Assembly (NCBI RefSeq): GCF_000023585.1
Contig: NC_012914.1
Coordinates: 5,773,501 to 5,837,500, forward strand
Reading direction: 5' to 3'
Length of the DNA stretch: 64,000 nucleotides
Source of the DNA: Paenibacillus sp. JDR-2
GTDB lineage: Bacteria > Bacillota > Bacilli > Paenibacillales > Paenibacillaceae
A program made the translations under genes and the position numbers. Position 1 is the stretch's first letter; each line of letters starts with the position of its first letter. Positions 25,627 through 34,842 of the stretch are shown here, piece after piece. The notes below the pieces were generated by a model. That model did no database searches. It saw nothing but the letters and a program-made list of their open reading frames with translations, and had not been told where the DNA came from.

Positions 25627-27426
25627 TTATCGCCCCTTCTTAATGACTGGCTGGACCCGGCAGGCCGGAAAATCAATCGTAACCAGCGTCCATGCTCCCA
25701 AAGCGCTTTCTATCGTATAACGGGCATCGTCCCCAAAATACAGCGCCAGCCGCTCCTTAATATTGGTAGATCCAAAGCCATTCCCGTTCCCTTCGTAAAC
25801 GCCATCGGCCAGCTGCCTGATCGTATCCCCGGAAATGCCCTGTCCGTTGTCGAACACCGACATCACGACCCGGTCACCCCTTCTCTCAATGGAGGTACGG
25901 ATAAAAGCATCCGGCTTGCGGACAATAGCCCCATGCTGATAGCAATTCTCCACAATGGGCTGCAGCACCGTCTTGATCGTATACAAATCAAGCGCCGATT
26001 CGTCGATTTCCCACTCAAGCCGAACTTTGCCCGGATAACGGAATTGACAGATTTCCAGGTAAGCCTTCACATGCTCTACCTCATCCCTGATTCGGATAAC
26101 GCTAATCTGATTGTTGAGCGTCAGCCGGTAGAAGGTCGTCAGCGCGTCGATAATCTGAATTTGTTCCTGATCCCTTGCATCCATGGCGCGCCAGCGGAGC
26201 AGCCCTAGCGAATTATAAATAAAATGCGGATTGATTTGGGCCTGCAAAGCCCTGAAAGCCTGCTCCTTCTCTTGCAAGCCGGCTTGCGTAATGTCTTCGA
26301 CGAGCTTGCCTAGACGTTCGGACATCAGGTTAAACCTGTTTTCCAGGTCGCCTAGTTCGTCCTGCTCGCTGTAGCGGATTGCCGCTTCGAACTCGCCACG
26401 CGACAAATCACCCATCCGGTTGCCAAGCTTGCGGATTCGCCGAACGATGTTCTGCACGACGGTCATCATCAGCGATATGGACAGCAGCAGGAAGAAGATC
26501 GTAATTCCGGCAATTAGAAGCAGAATCATGCGGTCCTGCGCGCTTAACTGCTTCATCGCGGTGGACGATACAACGCTCCAACCGGAAGATAGCGGCTTAA
26601 CGATCAGCAGCTCTTTGCTATGCGTAAGATCCAGCCAATGGGCGGTATTCGTGATATCGTCCTCCGCGAAGTCTTCCTGCCACTCGCTTAGCGCAAGCTT
26701 CTTCCCGATCTGCTCCCGATCGGTCGATGCCAGGATGCTCCGGTCGTTATCCACGACGAACAGACTTCCCTTATCGTTAAAAGGACGGTCGACCCGTTCT
26801 CCGAATACAGCGTCATAGTCCAGCAATATATAAACGAGACCAAGAGGAGTCCCCGTCCTGTCTACAATTTTGTGCGTGATGACGACACGATCCGGGCTGC
26901 CCGGCACGCTGCTCCATTTGAGAGGCTCCGCGGCTGCCATGGTATTCCGATACCACGTGCTTTCCTTCTGGCCCGCAATGCTTCTCGATTCCGGGCGCCA
27001 TAACAGCTGACCGTCCTGCACGAGCGTATCGTTCGTGTGATAAATGCGAAAATCCAGGATGCCGGGCAAATATTTGCCCGTGAGCAGGAAGGTGCGGTCC
27101 ACGTAATTGACGGTATCCACCACTTCGGTCATATCGTCGTAATGTCTGGATAACCGGGCTATCAATTCCCCGTCGGTCGCCGTTCGGACTGCCAATAGGT
27201 CGTAGTTGCGTTTGCTGAAATCCGTAATCTGCGCCGTCTGCAGGACCGTCTCATCCACGGCGGACAGGTAGCTGTTGTGGAAGCCCCGGGCGACCAGATA
27301 CGCGGAACCGCTTCCCAATAGCAGCGTAGGCAGCAGCAGGATGAGCACGTATAGGGACAAAATCTTACCGCGGAGACTCATGCCGCGGGTAAATCGGATG
27401 ATCCATCGAGAGAGAGGAATGCGCAA
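25627..27426 (-). CDS. YesM-type sensor histidine kinase, system 2
   Basis: 599-residue membrane kinase. Transmembrane segments lie at about 20-43 and 301-321, around an extracellular sensor region. A HAMP linker, His401 in ALQAQINPHFIYNS, the N-box PIVENCYQHG and the G-box SVFDNGQG follow. The start is a TTG at 27426 with GGAG nine bases upstream; an ATG 15 codons in lacks a ribosome site. It follows the binding-protein gene after a 100-base gap that holds a GC-rich hairpin, which may lower its expression relative to the transporter. Confidence 0.92.
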   Translation of the reverse strand: MRIPLSRWIIRFTRGMSLRGKILSLYVLILLLPTLLLGSGSAYLVARGFHNSYLSAVDETVLQTAQITDFSKRNYDLLAVRTATDGELIARLSRHYDDMTEVVDTVNYVDRTFLLTGKYLPGILDFRIYHTNDTLVQDGQLLWRPESRSIAGQKESTWYRNTMAAAEPLKWSSVPGSPDRVVITHKIVDRTGTPLGLVYILLDYDAVFGERVDRPFNDKGSLFVVDNDRSILASTDREQIGKKLALSEWQEDFAEDDITNTAHWLDLTHSKELLIVKPLSSGWSVVSSTAMKQLSAQDRMILLLIAGITIFFLLLSISLMMTVVQNIVRRIRKLGNRMGDLSRGEFEAAIRYSEQDELGDLENRFNLMSERLGKLVEDITQAGLQEKEQAFRALQAQINPHFIYNSLGLLRWRAMDARDQEQIQIIDALTTFYRLTLNNQISVIRIRDEVEHVKAYLEICQFRYPGKVRLEWEIDESALDLYTIKTVLQPIVENCYQHGAIVRKPDAFIRTSIERRGDRVVMSVFDNGQGISGDTIRQLADGVYEGNGNGFGSTNIKERLALYFGDDARYTIESALGAWTLVTIDFPACRVQPVIKKGR

Positions 27427-27470
27427 GAGACCCCGCTCCTTTCCTGAAAATGCCCAGCCGGAGCCGACGG

Positions 27471-27498
27471 AAGGGAAGCCGGCTTCCCGGCTTCCCTT
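27471..27498 (-). other. Intercistronic hairpin between binding protein and kinase genes
   Basis: AAGGGAAGCCGG (27471-27482) pairs perfectly with CCGGCTTCCCTT (27487-27498) around a 4-base loop. No T-run follows on the minus strand, so it is more likely an mRNA-protecting or partly terminating structure than a full stop. Confidence 0.6.
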
Positions 27499-27530
27499 CT
27501 CTCACGGCTTGAGCTGCGCCGTATTATATT

Positions 27531-29222
27531 TTACGCTCCCGGGAATTGCTTGGACAACAGCTGATGCCATTCATCCTTCAGCTCGCTCCAATGCGCGCGC
27601 TTCTCAAGCGCCGACTGGAACTCGGTCCATGCCGCTTCGAAGGCCTTGTCGTCCTTGGCCATCATCAGTTTGGCCTTGTATTCTTTCCTTACGTTTTCCA
27701 GTTCAGGCGAATATTTCTCCCACAGGCTGCCCGGTTCGGATTTGACCAAGTCATACGGCTCGGCTACCCGAATGGCACCCATTTTGCTGATCGCGTTGGT
27801 GAAGTCGATTGTCTTCTGACGTCCCGCTACAGTGTCGGTAGCCTCGTAATTCCACCATGGATACCACTCGTTGCTGTACGAGGACGTCGCGTAAAGCTCA
27901 GGCGTCGTGCTTGCTTTCTTCGCCGCATCGCCGGAATCATGAAGCGCAGTGTAGTTCTCGTCGATATAATGCCATTTGCCCAGCGGCTTATCGACCCAAT
28001 CCCAGAACGTGCCCGCAGGTCCTTCATTTACGACTTGCTGCATTTCCGGTTTAGGCGTAAGCGTATAATCGAAGAATTTGAGGATGGCGTCGAGATTTTT
28101 CGTGTTTTTGCTGATATACACGTCATCGCCCGGATTCGGATTGATGATGGTGTTGATGCCGACTTTGTCTACGCCGGCCACCTTAGGATACGGAACAGTC
28201 TGATAGTACCAGGCCGGTGCGGTTGGTCCGTTCAGCACTTCCCACAGATGAGCATCCATGTTGAAGAATCCGCCAACGTTCAACGCAATGCGTCCGGACT
28301 GGTTTTTTTCCTTGTAGCGCTCTTTTTTGTCCGTAATCGCTTCTTTGTCGATTAGTCCTTCGTTATACATTTTGTTCATCCACTTGTAAGCCTCTTTGTA
28401 TTGCGGATTGTCATAGATGAACTCGTAGTCGTCGCCCTTCTTCTCCACCGGTACGACGCCGCCGCCGCTGGTCGATACGCCGAACGTATTCAGGATGACG
28501 TTCTCGTCATTGGCATCCGACAGGAAGCCGAGAGGAATAAGCTTGTTGCCGGAGGCGTCCGTCTGCTGGCTTGCCGCCTTCAAATATTGCTCGACGCCAT
28601 CAATCGTAGCCAAATCTTCTTTCTTCATGCCTGCTTTCTCCAAGACGTCCTCGCGTACGAACCAGCCAAGAGATGCCCAGCCCGGCCATGGATCTTGCGG
28701 ATTCTGGTCATACCAAGTCGGAATGGACCAGATATGTCCGTCCTTGTCCTTCATCGCATCCAGATATTGCTTCGGAATCGAAGCGAGTCCCGGATATTTG
28801 TCCGGCATGTCGAAGTATTGCTCAAGCGGCTGGATCGTGCCGGAACGAACCATGGATGTATTGATAACGTCGCTCCGCCCGAAGATGGCCGCATCGTCGA
28901 AGCCGCCCGTATTCAGCTTCAGGTTAAGCGCGGTGGAAGCGTCGCCTTGCGTGGATTCGATCTGCACGTCGACAAACGGTTCGTTCTCTCTCCAATATTT
29001 CTGCACCATGCTGTCGTTGTTGACGGTGGTCGTCCATCCGAGCCACAGATCAAACTTTCCTCCTTGCTTGCCTCCCTCGGCCGTCTGTCCGGTCTGTTCC
29101 GGATCCTGCGACGGCGAGTTAGTCGAGCTGCCACCTCCGCCCGAGCAAGCGGTTAACGCCAGCATAAGCGCGGCAAGCGCGCCGGCCGTGGTCGACTTCG
29201 CGTAAAATGCGCGACTTTTCAT
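27531..29222 (-). CDS. Lipoprotein sugar-binding protein of ABC transporter (LplA/YtcQ type)
   Basis: 563-residue exported lipoprotein that captures an oligosaccharide outside the membrane and hands it to the permeases upstream. The signal peptide ends in a lipobox (LTAC, Cys26), followed by a Ser/Gly-rich tether. The mature part is the extracellular solute-binding fold, type 1, in the long (~520-residue) form that partners LplB/YtcP permeases; WPGWASLGWFVREDVLEKAG is typical. It lies 85 bases after the second permease, in one unit with two permeases and the YesM/YesN pair. The ligand cannot be told, though the nearby beta-mannosidase suggests a mannoside. Confidence 0.92.
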   Translation of the reverse strand: MKSRAFYAKSTTAGALAALMLALTACSGGGGSSTNSPSQDPEQTGQTAEGGKQGGKFDLWLGWTTTVNNDSMVQKYWRENEPFVDVQIESTQGDASTALNLKLNTGGFDDAAIFGRSDVINTSMVRSGTIQPLEQYFDMPDKYPGLASIPKQYLDAMKDKDGHIWSIPTWYDQNPQDPWPGWASLGWFVREDVLEKAGMKKEDLATIDGVEQYLKAASQQTDASGNKLIPLGFLSDANDENVILNTFGVSTSGGGVVPVEKKGDDYEFIYDNPQYKEAYKWMNKMYNEGLIDKEAITDKKERYKEKNQSGRIALNVGGFFNMDAHLWEVLNGPTAPAWYYQTVPYPKVAGVDKVGINTIINPNPGDDVYISKNTKNLDAILKFFDYTLTPKPEMQQVVNEGPAGTFWDWVDKPLGKWHYIDENYTALHDSGDAAKKASTTPELYATSSYSNEWYPWWNYEATDTVAGRQKTIDFTNAISKMGAIRVAEPYDLVKSEPGSLWEKYSPELENVRKEYKAKLMMAKDDKAFEAAWTEFQSALEKRAHWSELKDEWHQLLSKQFPGA

Positions 29223-29307
29223 GTTTTTTCCCCTCTCTGTCTAGCTATTTTGGTATATGTGGTTAATCCTAATACCCTGCGATAACATGCAACAAGATCG
29301 GAATGCC

Positions 29308-30207
29308 TTAACCTTTGACCGAACCAATGAGTACGCCTTTGACGAAAAATCTCTGAAGGAACGGATACACGCACAGAATCGGAATCGCGCTTACCATAAC
29401 GGTTGCCATCTTGACGGACATCAGCGTCACCTGGGCCAAGTTTTGGCTGCCCCGCGCGAGCGCCTCCACGCTATTGTTGGAGCCCATCACCACCGAGATA
29501 TCCTGTGCGGAGAGCAGCTGCTGCAGAAACGTTTGGACCGGAATCAGATTCTGGTCCGAGACGAAGAAGGCGCCGGCGAACCAATCGTTCCAGTGCATGA
29601 CGCCCGTGAACAGACCAAGAGCCGCGAGCATCGGCTTGGAAAGCGGAATGATAATCGAGAACAGGACTCTTGGCGGCTTGGCGCCATCCATCTCCGCCGA
29701 TTCGATCAAGGCTTCCGGAATGCCTTGGATAAACTTCAGCATAACGAACATGTTCCAGGCCGAGAAGGCGCTTGGCAGAATATATACCCAGAACGTGTTG
29801 ATCAGCGATAGATTAAACAGCTGGATATAGAACGGAATGAGTCCGCCGCTGAACAGCATTGTGATCAGCACGATCGTCAGCAGCGCCCTTCTCGCCGGCA
29901 TCTGCCTGTAGGACAAGGCGAACGCGGCAAGCAGAGTCACCAGAAGACCGCTTACTGTGCCAATGATCGTTCGCAGAATCGTAATCAGGTAAGAGTGCTG
30001 AATGACCTTGTTGCCAAGCACGATATGGAAGTTGGACCACGTGAATTGCCTCGGCCACAAATATACGCCTCCCTTGGCGGCGTCGCTGCCCGTGTTCAGG
30101 GAGATCGCCAGCATGTAGACGAAGGGATAGAGGACCGTCAGGCAGAGCAGCAGCAGGAGCAGGGTAATAACCGCCTGTCCGAACTTTTCGCCGGTTGAAC
30201 GTTTCAT
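29308..30207 (-). CDS. Sugar ABC transporter permease, YtcP type
   Basis: 299-residue membrane protein with six hydrophobic segments. It carries the EAA-loop signature ESAEMDGAKPPRVLFSIIIP (about 182-201) and ends in FLQRFFVKGVLIGSVKG, the C-terminus common to this family. It begins three bases after the stop of its LplB-type partner and is followed by the binding-protein gene. It forms half of the membrane channel of a CUT1 importer; the ATPase must come from elsewhere. Confidence 0.93.
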   Translation of the reverse strand: MKRSTGEKFGQAVITLLLLLLCLTVLYPFVYMLAISLNTGSDAAKGGVYLWPRQFTWSNFHIVLGNKVIQHSYLITILRTIIGTVSGLLVTLLAAFALSYRQMPARRALLTIVLITMLFSGGLIPFYIQLFNLSLINTFWVYILPSAFSAWNMFVMLKFIQGIPEALIESAEMDGAKPPRVLFSIIIPLSKPMLAALGLFTGVMHWNDWFAGAFFVSDQNLIPVQTFLQQLLSAQDISVVMGSNNSVEALARGSQNLAQVTLMSVKMATVMVSAIPILCVYPFLQRFFVKGVLIGSVKG

Positions 30208-30210
30208 CGG

Positions 30211-31101
30211 TTACCAGAGCCCCTCTCCGTTGATTCTTCTGGATATCTGGTTCGTGCTGAGAACCAGCAGCAGACTGATAACCGAAGACAACAAGCCTAC
30301 TGCCGTCGCGCTGCCGAAATAGCCTTGCTGCAAGCCGCTTCGGAGAATATAAGTATCCAGAACATCCGCAACCGGCTGGTTGGCAGGGTTCATCAGCGGA
30401 TAGATCTGATCCATTCCGACCGCTATGAGGCTTGGCATGCTGAGGATCAGGACGATGGAAATCGTCGGCAGGATGCCCGGGAACGTAATGTGCCGGATTT
30501 GCGCCAGACGGCCCGCTCCTTCCACCTTGGCAGCTTCGTAGAGCTGCGGATCGATGGACGTGATCGCGGCCAGATACAGAATCGTGTTCCAGCCAACCTC
30601 CTTCCACAACCCGCTGGCTACGATCATCGGACGGAACCACTCGGTCGAGCCCAGGAAGAATACCGGATCTCCGCCGAGAGACACGATCAGCTGATTCACG
30701 AGACCGTTGTCCAGCGTGAGCAGCGACTGCAGAATGTAAGCGACTACAATCCAGGAGAAAAAGTGGGGCAGATAACTGACCGATTGAACGAATCGCTTGA
30801 AGCCCCCGTGGCTTACCTCGTTGATCATCAAAGCCAGAATGATTGGAGCGGGAAAACCGAATACGAATTTGAGCAACGCGATGTACACGGTGTTCTTCAC
30901 CACCAGCCAGAATTGGCTGTCCTGGAGGAATGCGAAATTGTCGAAGCCGGTCCATGGGCTGTTCCAAATCGTATAGCCGATATGGAAGTCCTTGAACGCG
31001 ACCTGTATACCGGCCATCGGCACGTAGCTGAACAACAGAAGCAGCACGACGGCCGGCATGATCATGAGATATTGCCATTTGTATTTAAGTATGGCAGACA
31101 T
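30211..31101 (-). CDS. Sugar ABC transporter permease, LplB type
   Basis: 296-residue membrane protein with six hydrophobic segments, GIQVAFKDFHIGYTIWNSPW after the first one, and the EAA loop EAAKVEGAGRLAQIRHITFP. I start at the ATG at 31101 with AGAGGTGA upstream; the frame continues to 31191, but those residues have no family match. It heads the unit permease-permease-binding protein-kinase-regulator. It lies downstream of the beta-mannosidase gene on the same strand but behind that gene's terminator. Confidence 0.93.
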   Translation of the reverse strand: MSAILKYKWQYLMIMPAVVLLLLFSYVPMAGIQVAFKDFHIGYTIWNSPWTGFDNFAFLQDSQFWLVVKNTVYIALLKFVFGFPAPIILALMINEVSHGGFKRFVQSVSYLPHFFSWIVVAYILQSLLTLDNGLVNQLIVSLGGDPVFFLGSTEWFRPMIVASGLWKEVGWNTILYLAAITSIDPQLYEAAKVEGAGRLAQIRHITFPGILPTISIVLILSMPSLIAVGMDQIYPLMNPANQPVADVLDTYILRSGLQQGYFGSATAVGLLSSVISLLLVLSTNQISRRINGEGLW

Positions 31102-31217
31102 CGTATCACCTCTTTCTAGCTTCATTGTACGGCAGCGCCGGCCTTTCGAACTACGCAACAACGATTGGTTTTCTATCGCAATGTTTGTCAATTTTGATTG
31201 GCAGCCCCGAAGAGAAA

Positions 31218-31253
31218 GGACACACGTATACGGCTATTGCCGGACGTGTGTCC
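31218..31253 (-). terminator. Terminator after beta-mannosidase gene
   Basis: GGACACACGT (31218-31227) pairs with ACGTGTGTCC (31244-31253), with an inner CGG/CCG pairing. On the minus strand it is followed by TTTCTCTT. It begins about 18 bases after the stop codon at 31272. Confidence 0.75.
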
Positions 31254-31271
31254 TCCCTTCCATGAAGAGCT

Positions 31272-33743
31272 TTATTCGAAAGTATCGTATAGGCTTGTAA
31301 CGACGAGCTGCTCGCGGAACGCAGCCAGGCTAAGCGGCTCGGACAAGCCGTCCTTCGGTACCGTCACAACGGCCTGACGGTCGGCGGAAAGAGCAAATAC
31401 GTTGTTGCTCCAGCGGGCGTCGGCATGGCTTAATTCCAACAGAACAAAAGGTGCAAACGCCCGGCTGTCCAGCGTAACGACAAAACGGTCGTCTTCCTCC
31501 GCGACAGCAGCGCGGATCTCCGGATTGAGAAGCTCGAAATGCTTCGGCTTCACGAACAGTGCCGTACCCTCGCTGATCGTCTCTTCGCCCATAACAAATT
31601 CGAAAGCGAGATAGCTTTGGCTGAGCAGCTGCTTGGTCGTCAGCGTCTCCGAGAAGTCCAGCGAGACGATCTCTTCCGAAGCGAGAGCGTCAAGCGTTAC
31701 TTCGGCTTCGCCGAATTGAATCGTCTCCGACTTGCGGTCCAGCAGTCTCCAGCGGAGCTGCCCGCTTACAGTCTGCAGCGTTTCGTTGGTCACGTGAAGC
31801 GATACCGTTGTCCCTTCTTCCAGAGCGGATGCAAGCACCGGCGCAAAGAACCGCTTGGCGGCATGATGCGTCGCCTTCCATCTGCCGAAGTAATCCAGGC
31901 TTGACCAGGATGCGCCCGGCCAAATGTCGTTAAGCTGCCAGTAGACCGCCCCCATGCATCTGCCGCGGTTGCGTCTCCAATGCTCCACGCCAACCCGCAT
32001 GCCTTCGGCCTGAATAAGCTGGGAGACGTACAGCAGCTTCTCGAAGTTTCTCGGATACTTGAAATATTCGCTGATGTAATACATGATCTTTTCGTTGCCG
32101 GTGCCGTTCTTCTGATGTGCTTCCATGACCCTCGAGAAAATATTGCGGTCTTCTGGCAGCGTAAACGTCTCGACCGTCTTAATGGACGGGAACGACTGCA
32201 AACCGAACTCGGACATAAAACGGGGATGAAGCGTCCGGTATTCCGTTATCGGCTTCCGCCCGTGCCAGACATCCCAATAATGCATGTCGCCGATGTCTTC
32301 GTTATTCGGATCGTCGATACCGCCCTTGGAGGATGGCGATGACACCAAATAAGAGGTGTTTGGATCAAGCGACTGCGACAGCACCGGCAGGAACTCTTCG
32401 AACTGCTTCAGGTAATCGTCGCGCTGCTTCTCGCCGTAGCGCTCCGTCCAGCCCCAATACGCCCAGGCGTATTCCAGCTCGTTGTTCCCGCTCCAGAGGC
32501 CCAGCGAGGCATGGTGACGGATCCGCTTCATATTGTCGATCGTCTCGAGCCGGATATTTTCCTTGAACTCGTCGTTAAAATCGTAAGCTCCGCATGCGTA
32601 TAAGTGATCCTGCCACACGATCAGGCCGTGCCGGTCGCACAGATCGTAGAAGTAATCGTCTGCGTAGTACCCGCCGCCCCAGACGCGGATGCAGTTGTAG
32701 TTAGCCTCGACGCAGCTTTGGATCAGCTGCTCCGTCCGTTCGTTGCTGCGCCGACCGAAGATGTTGTCCTCCGGAATAAAATTGGCGCCCATCGCGAAGA
32801 TCTGATGACCGTTGATTTCAAACGCAAACGACTCGCCCCACTTATCCGGCTGGCGCACGACATGCAGCGTCCGGAGTCCGATGCTCAGCGAGCGTTCATC
32901 CAGAAGCCGGTCTCCGCTCCGCAATTCAACCCGCAACCCGTATAAAGGCTGGCTTCCGAGATTGTTCGGCCACCATAGCTCGGGATCCTGAACGTCGATC
33001 ACAAGGTTGGAGATTTCGCCAGCTTCGCTTACCGACGCCTCCAGCGTCCTTCCATCCGGTGTCTCGATCGTAGCATAAAGAGCAAGAGACTCGTCAGAGG
33101 ACCAGCGCTGCAATTCCGCGGCGATATTCACCTTAACGTTATTGTCGCCATGCTGCTGCGTGATGTAGACATCATCGATCCGGCCGATATTAAATCCGCA
33201 GAGGGACATGTCCCGCCAAATGCCCATATCCGGCAGCTGCGGACCCCAATCCCAGCCAAACATGCTATGCGCCTTGCGCAGATGCGAGATGCCCGGCACG
33301 GCGTCGGCGCAGCTCGTCAGAAAAAGCTCCTTATCCTTCGCAAGCACAAAGTTCGTGGCCGAGCGGATAATGACGTGAATGTCGTTACTGCCTTCAGTGA
33401 GCAGCCCCTTCACATCCGCTTCGTATGTCCGGTGCATATTGTCCGTATTTAATACGGCTTGCCCGTTTACGTAAACCTCGCAAAGCGTATCGAGCCCTTC
33501 GCAGCGGAGCAGCACGCGGTCCATCCGCAGCAGATCCCCGTCAACGAGGAAGCTGCGGCGGTATTCATAGTCAAACTTCGTCAGCTCTAAAATATCGTAT
33601 TCGTTATCGCGGTAATAAGGATCCTCCATCTTACCCGCAGACATTAGATCATGGAATACGGAGCCCGGAACAACGGCGTTGTTCCATTCCGCTTCATCCG
33701 TTCTTTTCATCGTCCAATTGCCGTTTAGCGTTACTGAGCGCAT
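31272..33743 (-). CDS. GH2 beta-mannosidase
   Basis: 823-residue cytoplasmic exo-enzyme (no signal peptide) releasing mannose from the non-reducing end of beta-mannosides. The GH2 sugar-binding domain has LRKAHSMFGWDWGPQLPDMG, diagnostic for beta-mannosidases. A beta-sandwich follows, then the TIM barrel with acid/base Glu422 in LWSGNNELEY and nucleophile Glu512 in FMSEFGLQSFP. The C-terminal beta domains are complete. I start at the ATG at 33743 (MRSVTLNGNW), where family similarity begins and AGGTTGAT lies upstream; the frame opens at 33848. It is divergent from an AraC regulator and upstream of a transporter unit, consistent with use of manno-oligosaccharides. Confidence 0.95.
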   Translation of the reverse strand: MRSVTLNGNWTMKRTDEAEWNNAVVPGSVFHDLMSAGKMEDPYYRDNEYDILELTKFDYEYRRSFLVDGDLLRMDRVLLRCEGLDTLCEVYVNGQAVLNTDNMHRTYEADVKGLLTEGSNDIHVIIRSATNFVLAKDKELFLTSCADAVPGISHLRKAHSMFGWDWGPQLPDMGIWRDMSLCGFNIGRIDDVYITQQHGDNNVKVNIAAELQRWSSDESLALYATIETPDGRTLEASVSEAGEISNLVIDVQDPELWWPNNLGSQPLYGLRVELRSGDRLLDERSLSIGLRTLHVVRQPDKWGESFAFEINGHQIFAMGANFIPEDNIFGRRSNERTEQLIQSCVEANYNCIRVWGGGYYADDYFYDLCDRHGLIVWQDHLYACGAYDFNDEFKENIRLETIDNMKRIRHHASLGLWSGNNELEYAWAYWGWTERYGEKQRDDYLKQFEEFLPVLSQSLDPNTSYLVSSPSSKGGIDDPNNEDIGDMHYWDVWHGRKPITEYRTLHPRFMSEFGLQSFPSIKTVETFTLPEDRNIFSRVMEAHQKNGTGNEKIMYYISEYFKYPRNFEKLLYVSQLIQAEGMRVGVEHWRRNRGRCMGAVYWQLNDIWPGASWSSLDYFGRWKATHHAAKRFFAPVLASALEEGTTVSLHVTNETLQTVSGQLRWRLLDRKSETIQFGEAEVTLDALASEEIVSLDFSETLTTKQLLSQSYLAFEFVMGEETISEGTALFVKPKHFELLNPEIRAAVAEEDDRFVVTLDSRAFAPFVLLELSHADARWSNNVFALSADRQAVVTVPKDGLSEPLSLAAFREQLVVTSLYDTFE

Positions 33744-33931
33744 GCTTATCAACCTGCTTTCAAAAATATGAATTGTGCTGGAATGATGCGATTCCTTTAA
33801 TACCAGGTAAGGAAGAATGCATGATTCGGCCCTATCGTAGCATCCCAAGCAAAATTCCGTCTTGTTATGCAGTTGCTTTTTTTGTGCTATATTAACATCA
33901 ATAAACGAACAGCGACTAGGAGGCAGCAGCC

Positions 33932-34771
33932 ATGAACGTTCCCATGCTGTATGCGGCAGCTTTGATTGATCCGCTGGTGCAATCCAATTTCCACATCGTG
34001 CATTCGGTGAGACATGCGTATCCGCTGCACGGACATGACTTCTACGAAATCTTTATCGTCATTTCCGGCCAATGCACGCATCTGGTCAACGGAGATACCC
34101 AATTATTGAGAGAGGGAGCTATGGTGTTCATTCGTCCCGACGACACGCATAGCTATGATTTGCTGGAAGGCGGGGACTGCCGGTTCTTGAACGTCAACTT
34201 CTATAAAGAGGTCGTGGAGGGGGCTTTCGATTACATTGGCCACGCGGCGTTTGCCCAGGCGCTCCGGAGTCCGCAGCTCCCGCCCTTCATCATGCTCCCC
34301 GGAACGGACATGGAGGCTCTCATGAGGAAAAGCGAGCAGATCCAGCTGTTTAACTCGACCGATAAGCAAAAGGCAAGAACGATGGCCCGCAGCTTCTTAA
34401 GCGATGCCTTAACCCATTTTTTCCTCGAGTTCCGGAATGACGGCACGCAAGCGATGCCGCAATGGTTCGATCATCTGCTCGCTCAGCTGCAGCGAAAAGA
34501 AAATTTCAGCGCCGGGCTGCCCCGCCTGAGGGAATTGACGGACCGAAGCGACGGCCATCTCAACCGCGTATTCAAGCAGTATCTTCGGATGACGCCAACG
34601 GCTTATTTGAACCATCTGCGGCTTGGCCATGCCAAAAACCTGCTTCTCACCACGCAGCTTCCCATCGTCGATATCGCTTACGAGGCCGGGTTCGATAATT
34701 TAAGCCATTTCTATCATCTCTTTAAAGACGCCTACGGGATTGCACCTGGCAAAATCCGCAACTGGCAATGA
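33932..34771 (+). CDS. AraC-family regulator with cupin N-terminus
   Basis: 279-residue cytoplasmic regulator. The cupin (about 20-110) contains HGHDFYEIFIVISGQCTHLV and LREGAMVFIRPDDTHSY; the C-terminal AraC helix-turn-helix pair (about 180-278) contains AGFDNLSHFYHLFKDAYG. TAGGAGG lies upstream of the ATG. It is divergent from the beta-mannosidase gene across a 188-base spacer and is its likely regulator, probably responding to a manno-oligosaccharide (inference). A strong bidirectional terminator separates it from the convergent kinase gene. Confidence 0.92.
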   Translation: MNVPMLYAAALIDPLVQSNFHIVHSVRHAYPLHGHDFYEIFIVISGQCTHLVNGDTQLLREGAMVFIRPDDTHSYDLLEGGDCRFLNVNFYKEVVEGAFDYIGHAAFAQALRSPQLPPFIMLPGTDMEALMRKSEQIQLFNSTDKQKARTMARSFLSDALTHFFLEFRNDGTQAMPQWFDHLLAQLQRKENFSAGLPRLRELTDRSDGHLNRVFKQYLRMTPTAYLNHLRLGHAKNLLLTTQLPIVDIAYEAGFDNLSHFYHLFKDAYGIAPGKIRNWQ

Positions 34772-34790
34772 AATGCAGGCTCTACAATAA

Positions 34791-34829
34791 AAAGAGGTTA
34801 TCTCAACCTAAGATTGAGATAACCTCTTT
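34791..34829. terminator. Bidirectional terminator between convergent genes
   Basis: A 16-bp perfect stem (34791-34806 with 34814-34829) with a 7-base loop. CTTTTTATTG follows on the minus strand and TTTACTT on the plus strand. It stops the AraC transcript and the YesM transcript of system 3. Confidence 0.88.
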
Positions 34830-34842
34830 ACTTACCGCATTT